DNA from: a virus | Virus record (IMG/VR): IMGVR_UViG_3300043570_000663 | Coordinates: 1-27,786 of that record | Direction: 5' to 3' (one strand) | DNA length: 27,786 nt | In this document: positions 1-8,700 of the stretch, piece after piece | Numbering within the stretch: position 1 is the first letter of the stretch | Layout: every line of letters begins with the position of its first letter | The notes under the pieces: model-generated | Database searches by the model: none | Seen by the model: only the letters and a program-made list of their open reading frames with translations | What the model was told of the DNA's origin: nothing | Position numbers and translations under genes: made by a program

Positions 1-734
1 TTGAAGTACTTTTCTAATAATCTAATTTGTGAAATAGATACATTAGCACCCAACGTTGCGACTGCTGGGAAACCTACTTGGTCTAATCGAATTGCATCAA
101 AAGATGATTCGACTACATACACTATACTAGAACTTTTAACTCTGTGCAAGTTAAACAAAACTTTTCCTTTAGGCAATCCTGGAGTATTTTTAAACTCCTT
201 GCCTTCTATAGATCTTCCTACAAAGCCAATCTTCATTCCGTCAGGTGACTCTACTGGAATAGTAACCATTCCTTGTTTTTCTGAGTAGCCTAAAGAAAAC
301 TTTTTCATTGAATCCATAGTTATCTTTCTACCATGTAGATAAGACTTTGCTGTGTCTGATAATAATAACTGATCATGTAATCTATCAAGAATGGATTCGT
401 CATACTGAACAAACTCTGGTAAGGCGATTAGCTTTTTATTAACCAACATCTCAATATTATGCTCTTGCTCTTTACTTTTTATATATCGAACAGTTTCAAA
501 GTATGTCCTATTTGACATATGCATAACAAACTCTTCTAAGTTTTTAGTTGTTTGACAACCAAAACAAAAGAACAGCCCACTATCTTTGGCTACTTCTCCA
601 GCAGGAGTTCTGCTGTTGTTGTGATATGGGCAGAAGATTATAAAGTCATTACCAAATTCAGTTTCAATATTTACTCCTGAACCAATAAGAACTCGTCTAA
701 TTTGATCTTCCGTATAAATATTATTTGTCTTCAT
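1..734 (-). CDS. dnaG: DnaG-type DNA primase, C-terminus cut by window edge
   Basis: Synthesises RNA primers for phage replication. The reading frame starts at ATG 734 and stays open to base 1, giving 244 residues. A CHC2-type zinc finger is visible at C35, H38, C57 and C60 (CPYH then CFGC). It is followed by the primase core signature (KFSLGY near 145-150, then IPVESPDG, a GFVGRS stretch and a Lys-rich NTPGLPKGKVLFNL segment). The TOPRIM domain begins at about 205 with VVES, where E209 is the expected catalytic glutamate; the DxD motif lies beyond the edge. The start overlaps the helicase end by 14 bases, so the two are probably translationally coupled. An AAAGGA sequence lies about 18 bases upstream, too far for an ideal ribosome site. 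The order of zinc finger, core and TOPRIM makes the family call firm. Confidence 0.92.
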   Translation of the reverse strand, partial: MKTNNIYTEDQIRRVLIGSGVNIETEFGNDFIIFCPYHNNSRTPAGEVAKDSGLFFCFGCQTTKNLEEFVMHMSNRTYFETVRYIKSKEQEHNIEMLVNKKLIALPEFVQYDESILDRLHDQLLLSDTAKSYLHGRKITMDSMKKFSLGYSEKQGMVTIPVESPDGMKIGFVGRSIEGKEFKNTPGLPKGKVLFNLHRVKSSSIVYVVESSFDAIRLDQVGFPAVATLGANVSISQIRLLEKYF

Positions 735-1941
735 AGTCTTTATATCTGTAATATCCTTTATCAAAATCTACCTGTACTAAAAAGTCTCCCATAAAACCAT
801 TTCTATTTTTTCTAAATACGCACTCAATGATATCACTATTTACAGGGCGACCTAGTGCTAATAGCCAGTCAGCATCGTATGAGATCTGTCTAGACCATGC
901 TGTTTGTCCTAGTGTTGGGGGAGTGCTAAGATCTTTTACATCGTCAGGTGTAGCAGATGAGATAGCAATAATTGGTACTTCTTCACTAATAGACATTAGC
1001 TTAAGTTCTCGTGAAAGGTTTTTCATCTTTACCGTTTCACTATCGGCACGTTGGTTTGGACTCATCAACTGAAGATAATCAACAACAACAAAGTCTGGTT
1101 TGTACTGATCAATCTTTCCACGAATAACTGATGGAGTAACCTCTCCGCCAGAGTCATTTGAGATAATATGAAACTCTGGACGACCTTCTACTTTGTTAGC
1201 ATGCCACTTACGAAGCATATCAATTTCAATTTCACCATTGCTTAGTTTACGATGAGACCATAGACCTTCACCCATAATAGCAAACACACGATTACGAACC
1301 TCTGTCTCACTCATTTCAAGTGAGATAATCATTGGTGACTTGCCTTGCTTCCAAGCCTGTACAGCAAAGTATAAAGCCATCCAAGACTTTCCAATTCCTG
1401 GGTAAGCAAGAAACACACCAAGTTGGCCTGGCATAATTCCAGCAGGTAAGTAGTTATCAAATCCTGGCAAACCTGTTTTAATTCCTACAGATCCAAGTTC
1501 ATTTTGCTTTGCAACTCTTTCGTAATACGCAACGGCATCTTCAAGATCAGTAGCATCAATATCACGAATAGCAGCAGTATTCTTTTTGAGCTCTGATGTT
1601 TTTGTAATAAGATGCTCTAAAGCTTCAGTGCCATTGCCTACTTGAACTTCTCCTGCTGCGTTACGAAGAATGTCTTTAAGGCTATCATTTAAATATTCTG
1701 TTTGAAGTTCTGCTAAGTGATGCTTTGTTGCACCTACGCCAGCTACTGGTTCAAAATCACGAAACTTTTCTCTTACAAGTTCTGCAGGTGGAAGTGATTG
1801 GTTATTCTCAGAATATAAACGAATGAAGTTCCAGATATCATTATGTGTTCTTAAAAGAGTTTCAACATTTGCTTGAAGTAGTACGTGAATTTGTTTATCT
1901 TGAAGTACTGCAGATATTACTTTTGCTTCTGTATTATTCAC
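721..1941 (-). CDS. dnaB: DnaB-type replicative helicase
   Basis: Hexameric 5'-3' helicase that unwinds the phage replication fork and normally partners the adjacent primase. The 406 residues include an N-terminal helical region (about 1-130) and a RecA-like ATPase domain (about 150-400). Walker A is AYPGIGKS at 179-186 with K185; the ISLEMS segment at 206-211 is typical of DnaB; Walker B is VVVDYLQLM at 285-293 with D288. A late RKNRNG segment near 377-382 matches the family's C-terminal region. The start is GTG, preceded by AAGGAG seven bases upstream, which supports it. The gene overlaps the upstream 102-codon gene by eight bases and the downstream primase by 14. At 406 residues it is slightly shorter than cellular DnaB, mainly at the N-terminal domain, as is usual in phages. 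Confidence 0.94.
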   Translation of the reverse strand: MNNTEAKVISAVLQDKQIHVLLQANVETLLRTHNDIWNFIRLYSENNQSLPPAELVREKFRDFEPVAGVGATKHHLAELQTEYLNDSLKDILRNAAGEVQVGNGTEALEHLITKTSELKKNTAAIRDIDATDLEDAVAYYERVAKQNELGSVGIKTGLPGFDNYLPAGIMPGQLGVFLAYPGIGKSWMALYFAVQAWKQGKSPMIISLEMSETEVRNRVFAIMGEGLWSHRKLSNGEIEIDMLRKWHANKVEGRPEFHIISNDSGGEVTPSVIRGKIDQYKPDFVVVDYLQLMSPNQRADSETVKMKNLSRELKLMSISEEVPIIAISSATPDDVKDLSTPPTLGQTAWSRQISYDADWLLALGRPVNSDIIECVFRKNRNGFMGDFLVQVDFDKGYYRYKDYEDK

Positions 1942-2242
1942 TTAACCACTCCTTAGCCATTCGTCTGCGTTCTGCTCTTTCTTTTTTATCTTGTTCAACT
2001 TCTGCTCTGCCATTTAAAATCTTTTCAGCATTATAAGCAAAGTAATTCCAACTAGGCTCTTGTGCAATTAAAAAATAATAGTCTAATAGATCATAGCATT
2101 GCGATATTCCATATGACTCCACTAAGCCATCAGCAGCCCACTGTTCAACATTGATATTCATGTTAGACTTTTGCTCATATCGTTGAAGATATAATTTGTT
2201 AAATCTACTGAGCAAAGCCATTCGGTCTTTGCGGTCAGCCAT
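1934..2242 (-). CDS. Small charged protein upstream of helicase, possible replication accessory
   Basis: Unrecognised 102-residue protein, rich in charged residues and probably all helical, with a strongly basic and acidic C-terminal tail (EQDKKERAERRRMAKEW). The middle carries aromatic residues (DLLDYYFLIAQEPSWNYFAYN, about 52-72). It begins at ATG 2242, one base into the stop of the upstream gene (TAATG), and ends eight bases inside the helicase gene, so it is almost certainly cotranslated with the helicase. A GAGGAAA sequence lies about ten bases before the start. Its position directly ahead of a DnaB helicase suggests a helicase loader or primosome partner, but this rests on context alone; no ATPase motif is present. 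Confidence 0.8.
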   Translation of the reverse strand: MADRKDRMALLSRFNKLYLQRYEQKSNMNINVEQWAADGLVESYGISQCYDLLDYYFLIAQEPSWNYFAYNAEKILNGRAEVEQDKKERAERRRMAKEWLSE

Positions 2243-2448
2243 TATTCGTTGATTTCCTCTTTAGCTTCGTTAATCTTTTCAGTAAGCTTGTCTTCTACAA
2301 ACTTGTATACACGCTCAAATGCTTCGTTAGTTGTTTCTTCTCCACGCTTAGAATCTACAATGCCAAGATCTAATCTTAGTGATTGAAAGTTTCCAAGGTT
2401 AAGCGTATATCCTAGTGTTACTGATACCTTTGTTGAATCGTTTTCCAT
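2242..2448 (-). CDS. Small conserved-type phage protein of unknown function
   Basis: Encodes 68 residues: a short beta-rich N-terminal half containing NLGNFQSLRLDLG (about 17-29), then an acidic helix (VYKFVEDKLTEKINEAKEEINE). The 'LGN(F/Y)xSxxxxxG' pattern followed by a helix is one I associate with small phage proteins found near replication or recombination genes, but I cannot name a function. The ATG at 2448 is preceded by a G-rich GGTGGGG stretch acting as a weak ribosome site. Its stop overlaps the next start by one base, placing it in the same operon as the helicase. Sure as a gene, unsure as to role. Confidence 0.78.
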   Translation of the reverse strand: MENDSTKVSVTLGYTLNLGNFQSLRLDLGIVDSKRGEETTNEAFERVYKFVEDKLTEKINEAKEEINE

Positions 2449-2468
2449 ACCCCACCCATTTCATAGTT

Positions 2469-3011
2469 TTAAATATTCTCTGACCAAACAGGAATAAACC
2501 TACCATCTTCTGTCTTCGTATATGTAAGTATACCGTCTCCCATTCGCCGTGTCAACTCTTGGCTTGTAGGAGTCATATTATTTGTTATTAATTTGTCTTT
2601 TCTTGGTTGTCCAATATGTATACTTGCAAGTATAGCACGGATCTCCTTTACATGCGATTCTGAATAATAAGCTCTTCTTTGCCACTTTCTTTCACCATTT
2701 AAAGTTGATCCAACTGGTGGAGGAATAACTCCTCGTTTAATTAGTGATGGAATATATTTTCTATGTCTATTGACAAGTTTAGCAGTTTCTGCTACAGTAT
2801 ATGCTCGTTCTCTATTTTTTCTAAAGTCAACTCTTAAACATGTTTCTATTCTATCTTTTGTAATATTGTAAACAGAAACTAAACCAGTTGATCTTGAGCT
2901 ATGGTAAAGCCTAACTAAATCTCCATTAAGGAACCAAACTTTTTGATTACCTTTAATTACAGATTGGCTATTGTACTCTTCGCCCTTAATTGTTCTTTTC
3001 TCAGTAGCCAT
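2469..3011 (-). CDS. HTH DNA-binding protein, MerR/excisionase-like
   Basis: 180 residues. Residues 71-98 (YTVAETAKLVNRHRKYIPSLIKRG) form a MerR/excisionase-type winged helix-turn-helix: the start of the tyrosine/threonine-valine-glutamate pattern is typical of this class. The flanks are rich in arginine and lysine, fitting DNA binding. The N-terminal part (about 23-65) looks like a separate beta-rich domain (KVWFLNGDLVRLYHSS). The start at ATG 3011 has a good AGGAAGG site five bases upstream. It overlaps the zinc-ribbon gene by 55 bases in another frame. It lies between the tail genes and the replication genes, so control of transcription across this boundary is a reasonable guess. An early-gene regulator or a DNA-packaging recognition protein are alternatives. 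Confidence 0.82.
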   Translation of the reverse strand: MATEKRTIKGEEYNSQSVIKGNQKVWFLNGDLVRLYHSSRSTGLVSVYNITKDRIETCLRVDFRKNRERAYTVAETAKLVNRHRKYIPSLIKRGVIPPPVGSTLNGERKWQRRAYYSESHVKEIRAILASIHIGQPRKDKLITNNMTPTSQELTRRMGDGILTYTKTEDGRFIPVWSENI

Positions 3012-3148
3012 TTACCTTCCTGACTTGCACTTGGTGGATGAAAGAATACTCTTGTCCCGCAAGATATGCAATAAGTTTCTAAATGATCTGTAGATGTATA
3101 TTGTCTATCAATAAACATTTTGCCATTACATTTTTTACAATTTAACAA
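2957..3148 (-). CDS. Zinc-ribbon protein, TTG start
   Basis: 63 residues with two CxxC knuckles, C4/C7 and C27/C30, spaced as in a compact zinc ribbon. After the ribbon come FFHPPS and then a basic tail (GKWLLRKEQLRAKS), most of which is encoded in the 55-base overlap with the HTH gene. The start is TTG at 3148: there is no in-frame ATG before the first cysteine, and AGGT lies eight bases upstream. It starts nine bases after the stop of the preceding minor tail gene. It could bind nucleic acid or partner the HTH protein. The cysteine spacing makes coding very likely; function is inferred from the motif only. Confidence 0.78.
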   Translation of the reverse strand: MLNCKKCNGKMFIDRQYTSTDHLETYCISCGTRVFFHPPSASQEGKWLLRKEQLRAKSTIANL

Positions 3149-3157
3149 TATAATAAC

Positions 3158-3601
3158 CTAGTTTGGTATTCCGATAATAACTAGGTGCACATCTATGGAT
3201 AAGTTTCCATTAGCACCATATCGAACAACGCCTTCAACTCTTGAGGTGGTTGGCTTTTTTAAAACTAACGAAACATTTTGGCCTGCTGAAGTATTTCCTG
3301 TGTTGATAATGGTTGCTGAAACTATTGGTGGATATTTAAAATCACCAACAAAGTCGTATGAGAATGGTTTTTCTGTTGCTGCGGTGACTGTACTGTTATC
3401 CGCAACTGATACAATTCCACCAATTACTCTGGCATCAGATGTTTTAACACTTTGTTTTGCAGCACTTGCAGTATCTATAGTTGTATAGTTATAGCTTGCA
3501 GAAGAAACCTGTGTTGAAAGGTTATTTACTGTGTCTGCCAATTGATAGATGTATGTAACATCTAGTGGTTGACCACGCTCAGGTAGTGGTAGTTTAGCCA
3601 T
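3158..3601 (-). CDS. Minor tail / fibre-tip protein
   Basis: 147 residues. The N-terminal 45 residues are Thr/Ser-rich and probably helical (YIYQLADTVNNLSTQV), as in trimerising stems. The rest reads as a beta-sandwich (YDFVGDFKYPPIVSATIIN, then QNVSLVLKK and LSIDVHLVIIGI), reminiscent of small receptor-binding or H-type-lectin-like modules at fibre tips. No enzyme motif is seen. It is the last structural gene before the replication block. An AGGAGG site lies seven bases before ATG 3601. A TGATATAAT extended -10 box lies just upstream, so it may also be transcribed from its own promoter. Role as receptor-binding protein is inference from position and fold impression. Confidence 0.72.
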   Translation of the reverse strand: MAKLPLPERGQPLDVTYIYQLADTVNNLSTQVSSASYNYTTIDTASAAKQSVKTSDARVIGGIVSVADNSTVTAATEKPFSYDFVGDFKYPPIVSATIINTGNTSAGQNVSLVLKKPTTSRVEGVVRYGANGNLSIDVHLVIIGIPN

Positions 3602-3618
3602 GTTTTTCCTCCTATTAC

Positions 3619-3627
3619 ATTATATCA
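3619..3627 (-). promoter_or_regulatory. Extended -10 promoter candidate before fibre-tip gene
   Basis: The minus strand reads TGATATAAT, a perfect extended -10 (TGnTATAAT). A start site six or seven bases downstream would fall at the AGGAGG ribosome site of the next gene, giving a leader of only about 12 bases. No convincing -35 is present at 17 bases, which an extended -10 does not require. It overlaps the stop codon of the FN3-like gene. Confidence 0.45.
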
Positions 3628-4062
3628 GATGGGTGTTACGGCAGACTCATAAACCAAAAAAGCTGCCTTTATTTGTTTTTTTGATGAAGCATACTGTACT
3701 CTAACCCTATAGTTTGTGATGCCTTGATTTACAAATGAAAAAGAGTATGTTGATACTGTTCCACGATACGCATAAGGGCCATTATCAAAACTTATGAATA
3801 AATCATACTTATCTTCTGACTCTTGCGTTACTACTTCTTGTTTTGTCCAAACTGCAGTAATAACGTTTTCAGTTTTAGAAACTTCGCCAGTATAGGTATC
3901 TGCTACATATTGACCACTGTTATATACTACAGACCAATGCGAGTTTCTGTTTTTATCTTCAGATACAATTCTATAACGAATATTATATTTTTGGCTATCA
4001 TGGTCAATTGGTGGTAAAGAAGATTTTTTTATTGTTACTTTTTTAATATTAGCATCAGCCAT
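3625..4062 (-). CDS. Minor tail protein with fibronectin-III-like fold
   Basis: 145 residues, mostly beta. The stretch KYNIRYRIVSEDKNRNSHWSVVY (about 25-47) and the later YDLFISFDNGPY and TNYRVRVQY segments have the alternating pattern and conserved W/Y positions of an FN3 or Ig-like domain, common on siphovirus tail fibres. It starts at ATG 4062, overlapping the previous stop as TAATG, with GGAG seven bases upstream. It lies between the large fibre protein and the fibre-tip gene, so it probably decorates the tail tip or contacts host surface polymers. No catalytic motif is seen. Confidence 0.75.
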   Translation of the reverse strand: MADANIKKVTIKKSSLPPIDHDSQKYNIRYRIVSEDKNRNSHWSVVYNSGQYVADTYTGEVSKTENVITAVWTKQEVVTQESEDKYDLFISFDNGPYAYRGTVSTYSFSFVNQGITNYRVRVQYASSKKQIKAAFLVYESAVTPI

Positions 4063-5267
4063 TATGAAACTCCAATAGAGAATCTAAATTCAACATAGTT
4101 GTTTGTATTTGGTGATTTTATAATTGTTTCGCCACCTGTGTTTTGAACTACAGTATACCCAGTAAGTCCATACAGTGGATTCTTAGTTGCAACATTTTCT
4201 AGCCTAAGTGCATCTAATGCTACATAATAATCTGATGATGGATTTCCGTTATCAATAACTGATACATAAATCTTTACAACATTTACTGCATTCCAACTAA
4301 AGTTAGGAGAAGTATACAAATCTTGCAACGGTTTAGATACCACATAGTATCTATTAGTTTCAAACTCATCATCTAATGGCTCACTTAAAGATGATCCGTT
4401 ATTTAAATTAGCTTCAAACCTTGCAAATTGTGGAGAATTTGTTTCATCATTTGATGAAAAGTCTACTAAAATTCTAACGGTATCTGGACCTGATGCACTA
4501 CCAGTTTTACTAACTAAAGAAAAAGCAAGTCTTAACTCATCCTTTAAAGAATTTTTATCAAAATCAAGATCAACGCCAGTTAAGTGTATATGAGATCCAC
4601 TAGTTATATCAAAATGACCAAACGTTGGACCAGCAACTGCATTTATATCTAAATCTGATGTATTACCCTGAATTAAAATAGTATTATTTAAAAACCTACA
4701 TCTTTCATATCTGAGTGCTCTAGATGTTTTATAGAATATGCTGTTGTCAGAGTTAGCTTGAAATACAGGTGTTGCTGTTAGTACTCCGTTTACCGCATCA
4801 TATTCTTTTGTTGATGAGTTTATTAGGTATGAGCCTGTAATGTTATTATCATCATTAGTGTCAAGTGGTACTGGAATAGTCGGAATTGGTGATGTAGCAG
4901 CTGATGTATGATATTCCCAATTTTCTGCATCAGTAAATGCAAAAACTGTTTTACTATCATAGGATCCAGCTGAAGGGTTTGATCCAGCTGAGTATATCCC
5001 TACTTCTGTAATTTCATATCTTTCTTCCGTTGGCAATTCAGCAGTAAGAACAATCTTATTCATACCGTTTTCTTGTACATATCCTCTTGAAGATATTGGG
5101 ACTCTAAACATTTCAAAATCTAGATTCTCTTTATTTGAATCGACGATAAGCTCTTCTGAAGTTTTAAACGGTTGTGGTCCACAGCCAACAGCAATATAAG
5201 AAGCAAAAGCTGGTGCTTGGCCTAATAAATATTTGCCAATAATAGTCTTACCAGTATTAGTTATCAT
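4062..5267 (-). CDS. Tail fibre protein with C-terminal carbohydrate-binding-like domain
   Basis: 401 residues. The N-terminal 120 residues (ending ELPTEERYEITEVGIYSAG) resemble the attachment region of phage tail fibre proteins, in which a GIYS/GIYDA-type motif is common. A linker rich in Pro, Thr and Ser (about 120-150) leads to a second domain (about 150-400) with a beta-sandwich, jelly-roll look: paired long strands, an HIHLTGVDLDF segment and a terminal VALDALRLENV strand typical of carbohydrate-binding modules. This would suit a host-surface receptor-binding role. The start ATG 5267 overlaps the upstream stop (ATGA) with AGGAG about ten bases away. The exact carbohydrate-binding family cannot be named. 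Confidence 0.78.
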   Translation of the reverse strand: MITNTGKTIIGKYLLGQAPAFASYIAVGCGPQPFKTSEELIVDSNKENLDFEMFRVPISSRGYVQENGMNKIVLTAELPTEERYEITEVGIYSAGSNPSAGSYDSKTVFAFTDAENWEYHTSAATSPIPTIPVPLDTNDDNNITGSYLINSSTKEYDAVNGVLTATPVFQANSDNSIFYKTSRALRYERCRFLNNTILIQGNTSDLDINAVAGPTFGHFDITSGSHIHLTGVDLDFDKNSLKDELRLAFSLVSKTGSASGPDTVRILVDFSSNDETNSPQFARFEANLNNGSSLSEPLDDEFETNRYYVVSKPLQDLYTSPNFSWNAVNVVKIYVSVIDNGNPSSDYYVALDALRLENVATKNPLYGLTGYTVVQNTGGETIIKSPNTNNYVEFRFSIGVS

Positions 5268-5788
5268 GATGTAGCTTCTCCTAAATATGCTTCATATATT
5301 GTACCACTTAAGCCAATTTGTATGTCAACTTGCTCATCACTGTTAAGATTAACTAACTCTATGATTAGGTCTCCAGAGTCATTAAAATATATATTACTTC
5401 CTGCTGGACCATTTCCAACCTGTGGAATCTTTTCTTCCAGCTTAATAGGAAAGTTACTAAATATTTTATCCGATGAACCCTGTAGGCTAATTATATTTAA
5501 TGGGTTATACTGTTGCTGAATTGATGTTAAGTTTTTAATTATATTATTAGATATAACTTGACCATTAATAGTGTCATTTCTGGCAATGTTGATTAGCTCA
5601 TGCCCCCCAATATTTTCAAAGACAATATCAAACATAGCCTCTGGTGCCACTTTTCCATCATCGAAAAGAACCGTATCTATGGGGGCAGTTTTTACAGAAT
5701 TTTGTTTAATAAAATTAATAGCTGCGTTAGCAAGGTCAGCTGGTGTTAATGGAGATGCCGATAAGTTAGAAAAATTAGTTTCAGCCAT
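5264..5788 (-). CDS. Minor tail protein, hub-proximal
   Basis: 174 residues from ATG 5788. A GTG four codons further up is in frame, but it would place the GAGGTG ribosome site inside the coding region; that site sits six bases before ATG 5788, so the ATG is preferred. The N-terminal half is helical (LTPADLANAAINFIKQ). The C-terminal half ends in a beta-rich region (GSNIYFNDSGDLIIELVNL) of a kind seen in small tail proteins encoded just after the hub protein. It follows the 1505-residue gene almost directly and ends four bases inside the fibre gene. It may join fibre and hub. No enzyme signature. Confidence 0.75.
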   Translation of the reverse strand: MAETNFSNLSASPLTPADLANAAINFIKQNSVKTAPIDTVLFDDGKVAPEAMFDIVFENIGGHELINIARNDTINGQVISNNIIKNLTSIQQQYNPLNIISLQGSSDKIFSNFPIKLEEKIPQVGNGPAGSNIYFNDSGDLIIELVNLNSDEQVDIQIGLSGTIYEAYLGEATS

Positions 5789-5789
5789 G

Positions 5790-8700
5790 CTACACCTCAC
5801 TCAAATAGATAGTCATAGATGGGCCATCTTGGTTTCTACTATAATTAATATTATATACAACAAATCTTGTAGAGTCTGCTGTAACTAAATCCAATCCGTT
5901 AGAATCTTTATAGTCTAAGGTAACAATATCTCCTAATTGTAATATTGGTATGCTAAAGATATTAGCACCAATTATTTTTTTAGGTTCCATTACTTTATTA
6001 ATAATCCAGTTCATTAAAGACTCAGCACTGTCTTGGGTTTGAATATATTGACTGTCAATAGAAAATTCATTCTTGCCATATGTCATTCTGCTTTGTCTAA
6101 TCCTGTCATATTTTTCTTTTTCAATAAAAGGTGAAATAATTTGATTTGTTGCAGTTAGTTCTGGGTCTGACATGTTGCTACGTTTTTTAAAAAACTCGTC
6201 AACAGTTAGCTCGTGTGTTGTGTCTTGAGTAAATGTGACTCCTTGAATTCTTAAAAAGCTTTGTGTAGATTCATCTAGATTAATTGCTTTATCTGTAGAA
6301 TTAAAAACTAAAAACTCTGCCCCATAGGAGTTTGCTTGAAACCCTGAAACCACATATGATTTAATTCTATTAAAGGTTGGAGAGATTTGAGCAGAAAGAG
6401 CTGGGAATGCACGGTCATATTTAATGTCAAAGTATGAGCATTCTCTCATGATTGATCCAAACTCTTCAAAATACATGTTATATTTTGGTGGTTGTTGAGA
6501 ACTTATTCCATTAAGGTAGGTAGATTGAACTACACCGCTCATAGCATATTTTCTAAATGATTCGTTTTCATTTATTTCATTTTTTCCAAATAGCCCAGTT
6601 TCTCTATTAAAATTATTTGAATTTTGAGTTTGTCCAAAAACATTATTAATTTCTGGAGAAGTAGATGCAACTGTATTTTGAGAGTAGTTTTCAGATAGTG
6701 CATAAACATTTTCAAACATACACCTAGCAGATCCACGAGTAAATAAAGCCATATTGTTGTAAATTGGTAGCGGGTCAGTATCTTCTACTACTTGAATTAT
6801 TTTATTATTAATATAAAGATAGAACCTTCTAACTTTTCCAATATCTTCATACTCTACTGATAGATCATATACCGTTGGATTTTCTTCTCCAGCAAGTCTA
6901 TATTGTCCAACAAATGAACCTTCATCAATTGTTATCGCTCCTAATCCTCCCCATAACTTTATTGGAATGGCTTTAGGATTTTCTACATCAACATCTTTTT
7001 TAATTTTATAAAAAACAATATTATGTATATCAATGCTTGGATTACCTGCATTGTTAAATTTAAAGTAAGATTCAATATTGTTTTCAGTAAGTGCGGTAAT
7101 TTCAAAATAGTATCCGTTATTTGTTTCTGGATTAAGAAGTACAGCAATGCCTCCACCTGCGCCTGATATGTTAGGATTTTGATCTGTGTTAGTACCAGCA
7201 ATCTGATAATAGGTTGAGCTTCCAGTTGGTGTTTGAAATTTGACAGCATTGTTTTCAGTTTTTCCAATAATACGAACTCTAGTTCCAAAATGCTTATACG
7301 CATTATCTAGCTCTTTGTAAACATAAGAAACAAAGTTAATTGGGTTTTCTGTAGTTTTAAACGAAGGTCCATTTATAACAAGAGCTGAAGATTGGACTGT
7401 TCCTGTTTGAGTTGACTGTAAATTATTTACAGAAGTTTCAGTTAAATAAGCTGTTGACATAAGATTCTTAATGATTCCATTACGTGTTGTTTGTTTTGCT
7501 AAAGTATTGTTTTCTCCAGCAACACCTACTACTGTGGTTGGTGTGGCAATATCTTTTAGTAATGTATTGGTAAATAAGTACTGGGATTCCATGTTGCATC
7601 CTCTAACATAATCATTATTTGACCAATATGGATTAACACCTGCTGTATGGTAAGCCAATGGAGTATTGAACTGGCCTCGACCATGATCAACAACTGCTCC
7701 ATTTTTTAACCTAACAACATCTCCAATTGTTTCATAGTATGGTGTTGAGTATATTCTAACTAATCCAGTTGGATATATCTTTCCATTAAATGGCAGTGAC
7801 GAAAAGTATTTTTGATACTCTTCATTATTACTAATCCAAACATTACTACTTCCTTGCTTATGTGTATTTCTCCATTTAAGTATTTCAGCATCGTCAGTAA
7901 TGCTTGATGGAGCTAGTCTTCCAGGAAGAACTATCTGAGGATTTGTATCACTTAGTTTTCCATCTGAACTTATTTCATACCATAGTGGAAGTGTAATGCT
8001 GTACTGAACTGCATCATATTTAATTATTTCTCCATTAGAATAAAAGTATCCTTGATTTCTTGTTAACCAATAAACATTTTCTCCAAAATCAATTATATTG
8101 TTTACCAATACTCCTGAAACAACACTTGGGGCTTCTGAAGATAGATCAGAGTTTAATGGCATTGCTCCTAATACATAGTTTCCTTGTGTTGAAGCTATTT
8201 CATTTCTAGTTTTTGTATTTTCTGTTCCCGCAACTTCCCATAATAGTGATGGCTTATATATCCAAGTTTGATCATTATCAATTAAAGATGCTTGTTTTAA
8301 CTTACCCAAAGATCTCTGAATATATCTTTCTGTGTAATTAATTCTTCCATCATTATAAATTTTTTTGTCTTGTGAAGCAATAGATATTAGGTTTGGTAAT
8401 TTTCCAGACGAACTATTCTCTATAACCCCAGAGTCAGTTTGATTATTTGATCCAGAAATTACAAAGTCTGTTGCTCTTTTAGATTCTGTTGGCATTAGAT
8501 AGTCTTTGCTCATAACAATAAAATTATTATATTCATCAAAGAACATTGCACTTTGGCTTGCTCTAGCCAACTCATTTAAAACTTCTGCAACATTTTGATC
8601 TGGAGCAATAAAGAAATATGGGATAACCATTTCAGATTCTCCAGCAGTTCTTTTAAAAGAATAATTACTAAAACCAATATAGTCAAGAATTAAACTAACA

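Noticed and set aside
1-288. Plus-strand open frame at the left edge
   Set aside because: It lies fully antisense to the primase, whose zinc finger and TOPRIM motifs are clear on the minus strand.
2957-3011. Programmed -1 frameshift joining the zinc ribbon to the HTH protein
   Set aside because: The frames are in the right relation, but only a weak A-rich site (AGA AAA G) is present and no stable structure follows, so separate genes are the simpler reading.
6983-7303. 106-codon minus-strand frame inside the hub gene
   Set aside because: It overlaps the 1505-codon gene fully in another frame, with a Leu/Ile-rich low-complexity product and no ribosome site of note.
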